From contig NZ_LMHW01000011.1 in assembly GCF_001428525.1 (NCBI RefSeq), positions 372,001-436,000 of the forward strand: a stretch of DNA of 64,000 bases, written 5' to 3'. Both the position numbers and the translations under genes were made by a program. The DNA is from Flavobacterium sp. Root186 (GTDB lineage Bacteria; Bacteroidota; Bacteroidia; Flavobacteriales; Flavobacteriaceae). Positions within the stretch are counted from its first letter, which is position 1, and each line of letters opens with the position of its first letter. The notes under the pieces are model-generated. The model saw nothing but the letters and a program-made list of their open reading frames with translations, was not told the origin of the DNA and searched no databases. Below, piece by piece: positions 27,576-35,448 of the stretch.

Positions 27576-29879
27576 CTAAACGCTTTCTTCCAAAATCGAA
27601 TACACCAATTCTTTCGTTGGCTTTTGATCTTTTAGTTTGGCACGGACTTCATCAAAAGTAACTTTAAAATCACAGCCCGATTTATATTCTGAGCAGCCGT
27701 AAGCGGTTTTTCCTTTAAGAATTGTTCCTTTTTTGCATTTCGGACAAGTTAAAGAATCTAATGTTTCCTGCGTTGTTTTCTTCCCTTCGGTTTTCTTCGG
27801 TTCTAATTTGAGTTTGTAATTTTCTTCAAAACGAATTAAACCTTCAACGGTTCCAGATTCGGTTTTAAAACCTTTTATATTTACAGTTGAGCCTTTTTGA
27901 ACCAATCGTAAATACTGACTTTCTGTAATTTTTTTATCTAAAAAAACATTAGGCAGTAGAAAATCGCACCCCGATTTATATTCGCTGCATCCAAAAGCCG
28001 ATTTTCCTTTTATAAGATTCCCTTTCTGACATTTCGGACACGTTTCTGCCAAAATTCCGTCGGCTTTCTTTTTCTCGGGTTTTACAACTGGTTTCTGAAT
28101 CGTTGCGGCGTGCGAAATATTAGCGTGCCTTGTTTCACTTCGAACTTCGGTGACCAAAGCTTCGACCATACGTTTCATGTTTTTTATGAAAGCAGAAGCA
28201 GTATAAGTTCCTTTTTCAATATCTTTTAACTGCTTTTCCCAAGAACCCGTAAGTTCTGCCGATTTTATTAATTCATTCTGAATCGTATCAATTAACTGAA
28301 TTCCGGTTGTTGTTGGCAAAACCTGTTTTTTATTGCGGACAATATACTGACGTTTAAAAAGCGTTTCGATAATATTAGCACGCGTTGACGGACGCCCTAT
28401 TCCGTTTTCTTTCATTAATTCACGCAAATCTTCGTCGTCAACTTGTTTTCCTGCGGTTTCCATGGCACGCAGTAAAGTTGCTTCGGTAAAATGATTGGGC
28501 GGTTTGGTTTCTTTTTGAAGGAAAGAAGGTTCATGCGGCCCTTTTTCACCCACAACAAAACTTGGTAATAAATCGGGTTCTTTTTCTTTAGCATTTGGAT
28601 CTTCAAAAACAACACGGAAACCTTTTTTCAGGATTTCTTTTCCTGTAGCTTTAAAAGTTACATCGGCTGCTTTTCCAATAACTGTGGTGTTGGCAACGAG
28701 ACAATCATCATAAAAAACCGCAATAAAACGTTTTACAATAATATCATAAACCTGCTGCTGATTGTACGGCAGATTAATTTCGATTCCTGTTGGAATAATC
28801 GCATGGTGATCGGTTACTTTTTTATCGTTGAAAACCTTTGGCGATTTTTTAATTTTCTTTCCTAAAAGAGGTTCTGTTAAATGAGCATAATGCGTCAGTT
28901 TTTGCAGAATTCCCGATACTTTTGGGTAAATATCTCCCGGAAGAAAAGTCGTATCAACTCTGGGATAGGTGATGGCTTTCTGCTCGTATAAAGTCTGTGC
29001 AATTTTAAGCGTTTCTTCTGCCGAAAATCCGAATTTTTGATTGCAATAAACCTGTAAACCTGTTAAGTCAAAAAGTTTTGGAGCGTATTCGTTCCCATTC
29101 TTTTTATCGACAGAAACAATTTCAAAATCACTTTCTTTGACTTTTTCAGCCAGAATTTCTCCGTCTTCTTTTTTCAGGAAACGGCCTTCTTCATAACTAA
29201 AAAGTGTTTCTCTGTATAAAGTCTGCAATTCCCAATAGGGTTGAGGTTTAAAATTTTCGATTTCTTTAAATCGGTCCACAACCATTGCCAATGTCGGCGT
29301 CTGCACGCGTCCAATAGACAAAACTTGTTTGTAACCGCCATGTTTTACGGTATACAAACGTGTTGCATTCATTCCGAGAAGCCAATCGCCAATCGCTCTT
29401 GAAAATCCGGCATAGAATAAATTATCATAGTTTTCAGAGGGTTTTAGGTTGTCAAAACCTTCTTTTATGGCTTCGGTGGTTAGGGATGAAATCCACAAGC
29501 GTTTTATTTCGCCTTTGTAATGCGCTTCGTTCATAACCCAGCGCTGAATTAATTCTCCTTCCTGCCCGGCATCCCCGCAGTTTATGACTAATTCGGCTTT
29601 GTCGAAAAGACTTTTGATAATTTTAAACTGTTTCTGAATTCCCGAATTCTGAACGACTTTGGTTTCGAATTTTTCGGGAAGCATTGGGAGGTTATTTAAA
29701 TCCCAGCTTTTCCAGTGCGGTTTATAATCGTTGGGTTCTTTTAAGGTACATAAATGCCCAAAAGTGTAGGTTACGGCATAACCGTTGCCTTCGTAATATC
29801 CGTCGTGTTTGGTATTGGCGCCCAAAACGGATGCGATTTCGCGTGCTACACTTGGTTTCTCAGCAATACATACCTTCAT
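27576..29879 (-). CDS. topB: DNA topoisomerase III
   Basis: 767 residues. A type IA enzyme that cuts one strand and passes another, resolving recombination and replication intermediates. TOPRIM domain at the N-terminus (AEKPSVARE with Glu7; CGDAGQEGE with Asp103 and Glu107); SIGRVQTPTLAMV at 188-200; catalytic Tyr305 in KAITYPRVDTTFLP; GIGRPSTRANIIETL further on. After the core come two Cys4 zinc-finger-like modules (~614-642 and ~711-739; CPKC then GCSEYKSGCDF), near-copies of each other. It is a single gene. The plasmid-type TopB family often has such extra fingers. Confidence 0.95.
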   Translation of the reverse strand: MKVCIAEKPSVAREIASVLGANTKHDGYYEGNGYAVTYTFGHLCTLKEPNDYKPHWKSWDLNNLPMLPEKFETKVVQNSGIQKQFKIIKSLFDKAELVINCGDAGQEGELIQRWVMNEAHYKGEIKRLWISSLTTEAIKEGFDNLKPSENYDNLFYAGFSRAIGDWLLGMNATRLYTVKHGGYKQVLSIGRVQTPTLAMVVDRFKEIENFKPQPYWELQTLYRETLFSYEEGRFLKKEDGEILAEKVKESDFEIVSVDKKNGNEYAPKLFDLTGLQVYCNQKFGFSAEETLKIAQTLYEQKAITYPRVDTTFLPGDIYPKVSGILQKLTHYAHLTEPLLGKKIKKSPKVFNDKKVTDHHAIIPTGIEINLPYNQQQVYDIIVKRFIAVFYDDCLVANTTVIGKAADVTFKATGKEILKKGFRVVFEDPNAKEKEPDLLPSFVVGEKGPHEPSFLQKETKPPNHFTEATLLRAMETAGKQVDDEDLRELMKENGIGRPSTRANIIETLFKRQYIVRNKKQVLPTTTGIQLIDTIQNELIKSAELTGSWEKQLKDIEKGTYTASAFIKNMKRMVEALVTEVRSETRHANISHAATIQKPVVKPEKKKADGILAETCPKCQKGNLIKGKSAFGCSEYKSGCDFLLPNVFLDKKITESQYLRLVQKGSTVNIKGFKTESGTVEGLIRFEENYKLKLEPKKTEGKKTTQETLDSLTCPKCKKGTILKGKTAYGCSEYKSGCDFKVTFDEVRAKLKDQKPTKELVYSILEESV

Positions 29880-30079
29880 TTCTCTCTTTCTTATTCGAAA
29901 GCGAAATTAGGAATTTAAAAAGTGGTATTGAAATTTAAAGAGGCAAAGTTACAAAGTTGTAAAGCCGCAAAGGTTTTCTTGTTTTACTCGGATTTAAAAG
30001 AGGTTTGAGCAAAATGTTCACACAGTAATTTAAAAAAATCTAATAGAATCTTTAATCTTATGCTTCATGAATAAAGCAT

Positions 30080-30108
30080 AAAACCACAAACAGAAGTTTG
30101 TGGTTTTT
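30080..30108 (-). terminator. Intrinsic terminator of the cytochrome-like gene
   Basis: On the minus strand, AAAACCACAAACTTC pairs through the loop with GTTTGTGGTTTT. It is 30 bases after the stop. Confidence 0.78.
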
Positions 30109-30137
30109 ATATTTATTAAATTTAAAAGTAAAGTTGC

Positions 30138-31586
30138 TTATTGTTTGGTTCTTAATTTTAGACGCAGATTGAATTGTTTAACAATTTCTTTAACATGCTT
30201 ATCTTTGATTTGTTTTCTGTTTAACCCCTGCAGACTTTGTACATATCCGGTAAAAACATGGCTTATATAAAGAGGTGAATTAGTGTTATTATCAGATGTA
30301 TTGTGGCAAGAGAAACAATTAACAAGATTGCTTACTGAATTTCCGTGTATTGATGTTGGATTAAAACCGACCTGAACATAGGTTTCCATAGTAATATTGT
30401 AGGCTGAAACAGAACCTCTGGTTAATTTTCCAGGTGCTGAATTTGAAAGGTCATAACTCAGAGAGTCTAATAAAGCCGCTTGTGCCGGAGTATCATTATA
30501 TCCTGCCGTATTAATCCATAGTGAACCATTGTAAAAATAATTGTTCCAGATACCTGTTAGCTGTGTCTTAACGCTTTGATTAATAGTGCGAATATTATTT
30601 AAGTTCTCTGAACCATTTTGGCTGGTTTGCATAAAAAGCTGAACATTATGAGAACCTTTCATTGCTTTTTCAACAGGAACGCCATACTTGTAAACAGAAA
30701 AGACATCGGTATAAATTCCATTTCCTGAAGTTATATTAATAACTGTTGCAGTGCTGTTTTTATTAAAAAAAGGATAATCAACTGTACTTGTCACCGGCGC
30801 ATCTGTTGTTGGCGTAGCTTTTGACCAATCGTAAGCAGGTGCAAGATTTTCATGCTCAAAAGTAGCCCACACAAATTCTGGATGATTTTCTACAACTCCA
30901 ACTACGTGCATTCCCAAAAGTGCTACTTTTGTTTTTACTCCATTTATCACGCCCTGAGTAATAAAATAAGAAGAAGGATCTTTAAGAACGCTCGCATCAA
31001 TCCAGGAAGTTTTAAGTTCTAATGAGCCTACAGGAAAAGTTACACCTTTCACTTTAGTAGAATCACTTTTTGCAATTGGACCGTATTTTATCATTGTTCC
31101 GTAAAGAAGTTTGTCCATAAATATAGAATAGTAGACCGTTGTAGATTTAGGAACTCCCGATGAATAATTAGGTGTTTTTAAAATATCAGTGCTGCCACTT
31201 GCCTGAGCAGTATCCGTTAAAACAATCCCATTACTTGGATCTAATTTCTGACCTGCTGCATTCACCTGAATCAGATTAGTCATAAAGAAGGGTTTTCCGT
31301 TGACTTCATTAGTCAGCCAAAGAAATTTTTGCCATGACCATTGATGAAAGTCGCAATTTGTTACTGTTGCATTGTTGGCAAATACACTTGTTGGGCCTTC
31401 ATTAGGAGGAGGAGTCTGGCGAGTGTTGTTTACGATCGTAAACCAATTAGCAGGAGCCAAACACTCAGAAGCTGCAGCATTTTTGTTTACAGTTGTATAA
31501 TTATCTTTCTCTCCCTTTGCGTCTTTTTTACAGGCACCGAATGAGATTAGAATGATAAAAAGTAATACCATTTTTGTAGTTTTCAT
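30138..31586 (-). CDS. Cytochrome c-like lipoprotein with one haem site
   Basis: 482 residues. Lipobox GAC (Cys19), then a Lys-rich linker. A single CFSCH (CxxCH) haem-binding motif lies near residues 424-428 in NLVNCFSCHNT, late in the chain, after ~380 residues of strand-rich sequence with the patterned segment LLGMHVVGVVENHPEFVWATFEH. This layout resembles a family annotated only as cytochrome c family or hypothetical in Pseudomonadota and Bacteroidota. It is anchored outside the inner or outer membrane and may pass electrons or sense redox. It is monocistronic; no oxidase or reductase genes are adjacent, so its partner is unknown. Confidence 0.8.
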   Translation of the reverse strand: MKTTKMVLLFIILISFGACKKDAKGEKDNYTTVNKNAAASECLAPANWFTIVNNTRQTPPPNEGPTSVFANNATVTNCDFHQWSWQKFLWLTNEVNGKPFFMTNLIQVNAAGQKLDPSNGIVLTDTAQASGSTDILKTPNYSSGVPKSTTVYYSIFMDKLLYGTMIKYGPIAKSDSTKVKGVTFPVGSLELKTSWIDASVLKDPSSYFITQGVINGVKTKVALLGMHVVGVVENHPEFVWATFEHENLAPAYDWSKATPTTDAPVTSTVDYPFFNKNSTATVINITSGNGIYTDVFSVYKYGVPVEKAMKGSHNVQLFMQTSQNGSENLNNIRTINQSVKTQLTGIWNNYFYNGSLWINTAGYNDTPAQAALLDSLSYDLSNSAPGKLTRGSVSAYNITMETYVQVGFNPTSIHGNSVSNLVNCFSCHNTSDNNTNSPLYISHVFTGYVQSLQGLNRKQIKDKHVKEIVKQFNLRLKLRTKQ

Positions 31587-31718
31587 AATATGGGGCTTTA
31601 GTTAATTTTTGTAATTATTTTTTTGAATACTGAAAGTAGATAATTAAGAAAGTAACTACTAAAAAAATGTCATAAGTCCGTCATATTTAGGTATAAAACC
31701 AATAAAATTTGTATTAAT

Positions 31719-31748
31719 AAAAAAGCTGCTATCTTGATAGTTATCTGG
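31719..31748 (-). terminator. Weak terminator-like hairpin after the GTPase operon
   Basis: On the minus strand, CTATCaaGATAG sits within a longer imperfect stem and is followed by T6. It lies about 25 bases past the stop of the tail-anchored protein. Confidence 0.45.
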
Positions 31749-31770
31749 ACTAAGGTGCTAAATCTTAAAA

Positions 31771-33000
31771 TTATGCACCTAAAAAGAAATTGTTTATTTC
31801 ATCTAAAAACAGAAAATATAAAAAGGTTAAAACCCATAATGAGAAGAATAAAATTGAAAGGAATATGTAAAATTGGAATGGTTCGTTTTCTGTTCGTTCT
31901 TTTCTTTTCGATTCGTTATTAGGCTGAAGCCATTCAGGAGCTGGTTGATTTCTAACAGTTGAGCTGGTTTTGGACTGTATGTTACTTAAACTATTTAGAT
32001 ATTGGGGTTTAGTATTTTCGTTTATATAATTTATAAATTCACGTTTGTTTTCATTGTGAAATAGTTTTATTTCTTCAATTTTTTTATCGGAATGTATGTA
32101 ACTTATTGCTTCTTTTATTTTCTTCGAAAATTCCGAATATTTATTTTCTACAATAGCAACTTGTTTTTTTGACTCTTCTATTTTTCTGCCATTTTCCTGA
32201 TGTAGTCTTATGTTTTGTTCAATACTCTCTTTGAGTACCCTGATATTCATTTTTTTGTTTTCTTCAAGTTCAGAAAATTCTTTTTCAAAATCATGAAGTA
32301 TAATTTGTCGCTGCTTCTTTTTTTCCTCTTTTACAATTTGTATTTCATCATCAAATCCTTTTTCATCTATTGTTTTGTAAAGGCTTTTAGCGATGGTAAA
32401 ATTGGCAATTTCTTGATGATCAGTAAAAAAGATAGTGTCAAAATTATTCAATAATTCTAATGATTTTTTCAGGTTTTGCTGCAATGAATTTTCATCAATA
32501 TGAGAATAAACAACCAGATTTGAATTTGATAACCTGAAATTAGAAGGTTCGTCAATGCTTTTAAGATGAAAGCTGAGTTTATCAAAATCTATAGGCATAT
32601 CAACGGTAAAATCATCAGAATGATTCACCATTATGGTTTTATCAACGATATTTTTGTGGACTAATATTTCATGAAATTCATTGAGTTTGGTAATTGTTAA
32701 ATTATCTTCTGCAATTTCATTGGTAAACAAGATACTTGCTCCAACAAAGGTTCCTCCTCGGTCAGAATTTTTTTCTTTTGCAAAAGAGTATTTGGAGTAC
32801 GCAATGGCGTTTAATCCGTTTACTGATTCTTTACGAATAGAGTAAAGAATGCTGTTTTCAAATAGTTTTATTGCATTGGTATTGAGGTCGAAGGTTTTAA
32901 TTGATTTTGCAACATTTTGGTTTCCTAAATAAAAAGTCTGTCTAAAACCATAAGGGTTTCCAAATGTGCCAAAAGCCAGCAGGTATATATTTTGTGTCAT
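31771..33000 (-). CDS. Tail-anchored coiled-coil protein of a GTPase operon
   Basis: 409 residues. Residues 1-~200 form a compact domain starting IYLLAFGTFGNPYGFRQTF, then SDRGGTFVGASILFTN. This resembles the N-terminal domains of GTPase-associated proteins in NTPase-driven conflict systems, but I cannot confirm that by eye. Residues ~215-300 are a Lys/Glu coiled coil, followed by a polar linker (~340-375) and one hydrophobic helix near 378-400, so the protein is anchored in the inner membrane by its C-terminus and faces the cytoplasm. It starts 4 bases after the GTPase stop, so the two are co-expressed and probably bind. No enzymatic motif is visible. Confidence 0.82.
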   Translation of the reverse strand: MTQNIYLLAFGTFGNPYGFRQTFYLGNQNVAKSIKTFDLNTNAIKLFENSILYSIRKESVNGLNAIAYSKYSFAKEKNSDRGGTFVGASILFTNEIAEDNLTITKLNEFHEILVHKNIVDKTIMVNHSDDFTVDMPIDFDKLSFHLKSIDEPSNFRLSNSNLVVYSHIDENSLQQNLKKSLELLNNFDTIFFTDHQEIANFTIAKSLYKTIDEKGFDDEIQIVKEEKKKQRQIILHDFEKEFSELEENKKMNIRVLKESIEQNIRLHQENGRKIEESKKQVAIVENKYSEFSKKIKEAISYIHSDKKIEEIKLFHNENKREFINYINENTKPQYLNSLSNIQSKTSSTVRNQPAPEWLQPNNESKRKERTENEPFQFYIFLSILFFSLWVLTFLYFLFLDEINNFFLGA

Positions 33001-33004
33001 TAGT

Positions 33005-33925
33005 TTAAAAGCTAAATTTTAATCGTTCCCAGAAAGTTCCTTCATAATCTAACGGATAGCCTACTATGCTTTCGTAAAGCCAGTTCGACAAAACTTCGGC
33101 AGGAGCTAAATTTAAAAGTGTGATTCTTTCTCCGTTACCATTATTTTCAATACTGCCAATTGTAAAATAGGTTTTATTCAATTCATAAGAATTTATTCGG
33201 GTATTGGTTCTTGGCAGCCTTTCGTTGATAAAGTTCTCCAGTTCATCTTCGTTTGAAACATCTGTTCTGCCTGATTTATCCCATTTAGAAACAACTAAAA
33301 TCACGTTTATTGATTTCAGGTTTTTCCCTTTTCTTTCAAGTTCATCCAGAAATTCGTTAATTAAAGTATCTTCCAGATGTGCATTGTCATAACTGGTAAC
33401 AATTATAAAAGTTAACGGAATATTCGCATTCAGATATGCTTCGATACTGCTGTGATAAGTACCGCCTCTGCTGATATCTTTATGATTTTCGCCCGAAGTT
33501 TCCAGAAAAGTCAGGTTTATAGGCGGAACTTTTTTAGACTTATTGTTAGGTTCAAAGATTAAATCCAGTCTCGTAACCTGATCTCGAGTAGTTCTATTGG
33601 GTAGAATGCCTTGTCGTATGTTTTCAAAAAAATCAGCCAGTAAAACCTGAGCTTCTTTTGTATTGGGAGTACCCAGTTTTGGACGTAAAACGCCGGCTTG
33701 CGAACTTAAATAATATAAAATCGAAGAAAGAATAACCGACTTGCCCGATTCTCCTACACCAAAAAAGAAAATAAAATTACTTTCCTTATTTTTAATTTGA
33801 TTGGTACTGGCATTTGCCAAAGGAACAAAATCTGGTCTTGCATTATTTTGAGCATCATACGAAATAGGTTTTAATGTTTCATTGCTCAGGGTTAAAGGCT
33901 TTAAAGTGTTGTTATCTTCAGTCAT
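33005..33925 (-). CDS. P-loop GTPase of a three-gene membrane operon
   Basis: 306 residues from ATG 33925; a TTG at 33943 would overlap the upstream gene and is less likely. The first ~45 residues are low-complexity. The G-domain then shows Walker A GVGESGKS (56-63), a Walker B/G3-like strand ending LETSGEN (141-147) in place of DxxGE, and G4-like SKWD (213-216) in place of NKxD, followed by a G5-like GSIENN. The order and spacing fit TRAFAC-class GTPases of the double-GTPase or Era-like kind, with altered G3 and G4 residues. It lies between a membrane protein and a tail-anchored partner with gaps of about 4 bases. Confidence 0.85.
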   Translation of the reverse strand: MTEDNNTLKPLTLSNETLKPISYDAQNNARPDFVPLANASTNQIKNKESNFIFFFGVGESGKSVILSSILYYLSSQAGVLRPKLGTPNTKEAQVLLADFFENIRQGILPNRTTRDQVTRLDLIFEPNNKSKKVPPINLTFLETSGENHKDISRGGTYHSSIEAYLNANIPLTFIIVTSYDNAHLEDTLINEFLDELERKGKNLKSINVILVVSKWDKSGRTDVSNEDELENFINERLPRTNTRINSYELNKTYFTIGSIENNGNGERITLLNLAPAEVLSNWLYESIVGYPLDYEGTFWERLKFSF

Positions 33926-33929
33926 CTTT

Positions 33930-34961
33930 TTAGTTTTTAGCAATTAATACTTTCCCGTTTCTTTTACTGCCACTGAATATGCTGGAGCTATTACTGCTGT
34001 TTCCGCTGCCGGGAGTGGCTAGTAATACAATGATCACAATAACAAAGTCTAATAGGATACAACCCATTAATACAACAAACTGGTACATTCCAAAATTTTT
34101 GACGGCATGTTCAAAGGCAAAACCAATTTTTCCTACATCCTGTGTTTTGGAGATTTCAGGAGTAAATTTAAATTTATCGTCACCTAAAACGGAATGGGCA
34201 CGATTTCCAAGTTTATTGTATTCCGATAAAGAATCATCGATTAATCCCTGAGATAGGTCATCTTTTTCTTTTTTAGAAAGCAGTAATAAGTCCTGAATCT
34301 TTTTGTTCCATTTTAATACCGCATTGTTTATATCTGTTTTTAAAGCTTTTTCTTCTGGCGAAAGGTCAGAAATCATATTGTCAATCTGCAATCCCATTCT
34401 TTCTGCCAGATCATCATAATCATTAGCAACCGGAGTCAGGAAATCAACTTTTTGCCCGGTTAATTTTTCGATATCACGTATTAAAGACTGGGCTCTTGTG
34501 CCTATTCCTTTATTTCCGGGATCTTTGATCTGCTCCATCATCTGCTTCTTTTTAATTTCGATATCCTGAGCCGTTTCTTTGTTGTATTTGTAACTTAGTT
34601 TGGACTGAACATCAGCTTCCAGATTATTAAAACGTTCGTTTATATCCCTTAATTCGGTAGTATAAATGTCGGTTTTCATAAATCTGGTGTATAAGGCATT
34701 AAAGTTGGCTATGAAGCAAAAGGAGGCAATAAAAAGATAGATTCCCACCAAATTTGAAGTGGAACGGCCTTCTACTTTTGCAGTTCTGATCATCCAGATT
34801 AAAAACAATAATAAGAAAGATAAAACTAAGGCGATTATAAAAGAAGCCGGCCCAAAAATCTGATCTAATCCCAGCCAGGTCTGATAAAAACTTACACTAA
34901 TTAATAAAATAGCCAGTATAGCCAAAAAAATGTCGGTTACTTGAATTGATTTTCTGCTCAT
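33930..34961 (-). CDS. Four-helix membrane protein with large external domain, head of the GTPase operon
   Basis: 343 residues. Three hydrophobic helices near 10-30, 36-58 and 70-92 are followed by ~200 polar, mostly helical residues, then a fourth helix near 292-318 and a short Ser/Asn/Lys tail. With the N-terminus inside, the helical middle domain would be periplasmic and the tail cytoplasmic, the shape of a sensor. It is the first gene of an operon with the P-loop GTPase (stop and next ATG 4 bases apart) and the tail-anchored protein. I do not recognise a family. Confidence 0.82.
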   Translation of the reverse strand: MSRKSIQVTDIFLAILAILLISVSFYQTWLGLDQIFGPASFIIALVLSFLLLFLIWMIRTAKVEGRSTSNLVGIYLFIASFCFIANFNALYTRFMKTDIYTTELRDINERFNNLEADVQSKLSYKYNKETAQDIEIKKKQMMEQIKDPGNKGIGTRAQSLIRDIEKLTGQKVDFLTPVANDYDDLAERMGLQIDNMISDLSPEEKALKTDINNAVLKWNKKIQDLLLLSKKEKDDLSQGLIDDSLSEYNKLGNRAHSVLGDDKFKFTPEISKTQDVGKIGFAFEHAVKNFGMYQFVVLMGCILLDFVIVIIVLLATPGSGNSSNSSSIFSGSKRNGKVLIAKN

Positions 34962-35056
34962 TGTTGGTAAAATTTAAGATTATGTATCTGTTTTTGTTTT
35001 TGGTTTCAAAAAATACCTGACCCTTTTCGAACAAATCAGGATATAAATTTGTTATT

Positions 35057-35064
35057 CAAAACTA
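35057..35064 (-). promoter_or_regulatory. Bacteroidota -7 element of the GTPase operon
   Basis: TAGTTTTG on the minus strand matches TAnnTTTG, 95 bases before the first start codon. The palindrome at 35084-35102 occupies the place where a -33 box would lie. Confidence 0.5.
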
Positions 35065-35083
35065 AGGGCTTTACGATCAGTGG

Positions 35084-35132
35084 TTTTACGGAAATCCGTA
35101 AAGGAGAAAAATAATTACGGATTTCCGTTTTT
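35084..35132. promoter_or_regulatory. Two ACGGAAATCCGT palindromes, candidate operator
   Basis: TTTTACGGAAATCCGTAAA at 35084-35102 is an almost perfect palindrome. A second, TTACGGATTTCCGTT, lies at 35115-35129. A third copy of the motif is at 42781-42799, also between divergent genes. Such shared palindromes suggest a dimeric regulator. Confidence 0.5.
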
Positions 35133-35158
35133 TGAGAAAGGAAAGGAAATCTCTCATA

Positions 35159-35199
35159 AAAAAATGCGTAAAAGCTAATAGTACTTTTACGCATTTTTT
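35159..35199. terminator. Orphan intrinsic terminator between divergent genes
   Basis: AAAAAATGCGTAAAAG (35159-35174) pairs perfectly over 16 bp with CTTTTACGCATTTTTT (35184-35199). Neither flanking gene ends here, so it implies a short unannotated transcript within 34962-35448. That gap otherwise holds the palindromes above and, at 35253-35278, a GGTTAAA/TTTAACC hairpin; I see no convincing small reading frame. Confidence 0.7.
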
Positions 35200-35346
35200 T
35201 ATTAAACCTTATGTGAGGCCAATTTGAGATTGGTAGTGATTAGGTTAAATAAAAAAATCCAGTTTTAACCATTTTGTCACTTTTATTCCTCAGATTTTTA
35301 GAGTGAAATTAAGTGAAATTCTTGTAATGATTTCTAATTAAATTTA

Positions 35347-35354
35347 TATTTTTG
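35347..35354 (+). promoter_or_regulatory. Bacteroidota -7 element of the six-helix membrane protein gene
   Basis: TATTTTTG matches TAnnTTTG; TTG lies 22 bases upstream at 35322-35324. The leader is ~95 bases. Confidence 0.5.
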
Positions 35355-35448
35355 GTCAAAATGACCATGATATTATAAGCAATATATAATTAACCAATTT
35401 TTATAAATATACCAACCAAATAACCACCTAAAAGACCTAACTAACCTT

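Noticed and set aside
27576-29879. topB as evidence for an integrated conjugative element
   Set aside because: Topoisomerase III occurs on such elements, but no tra, mobilisation or integrase genes are present here.
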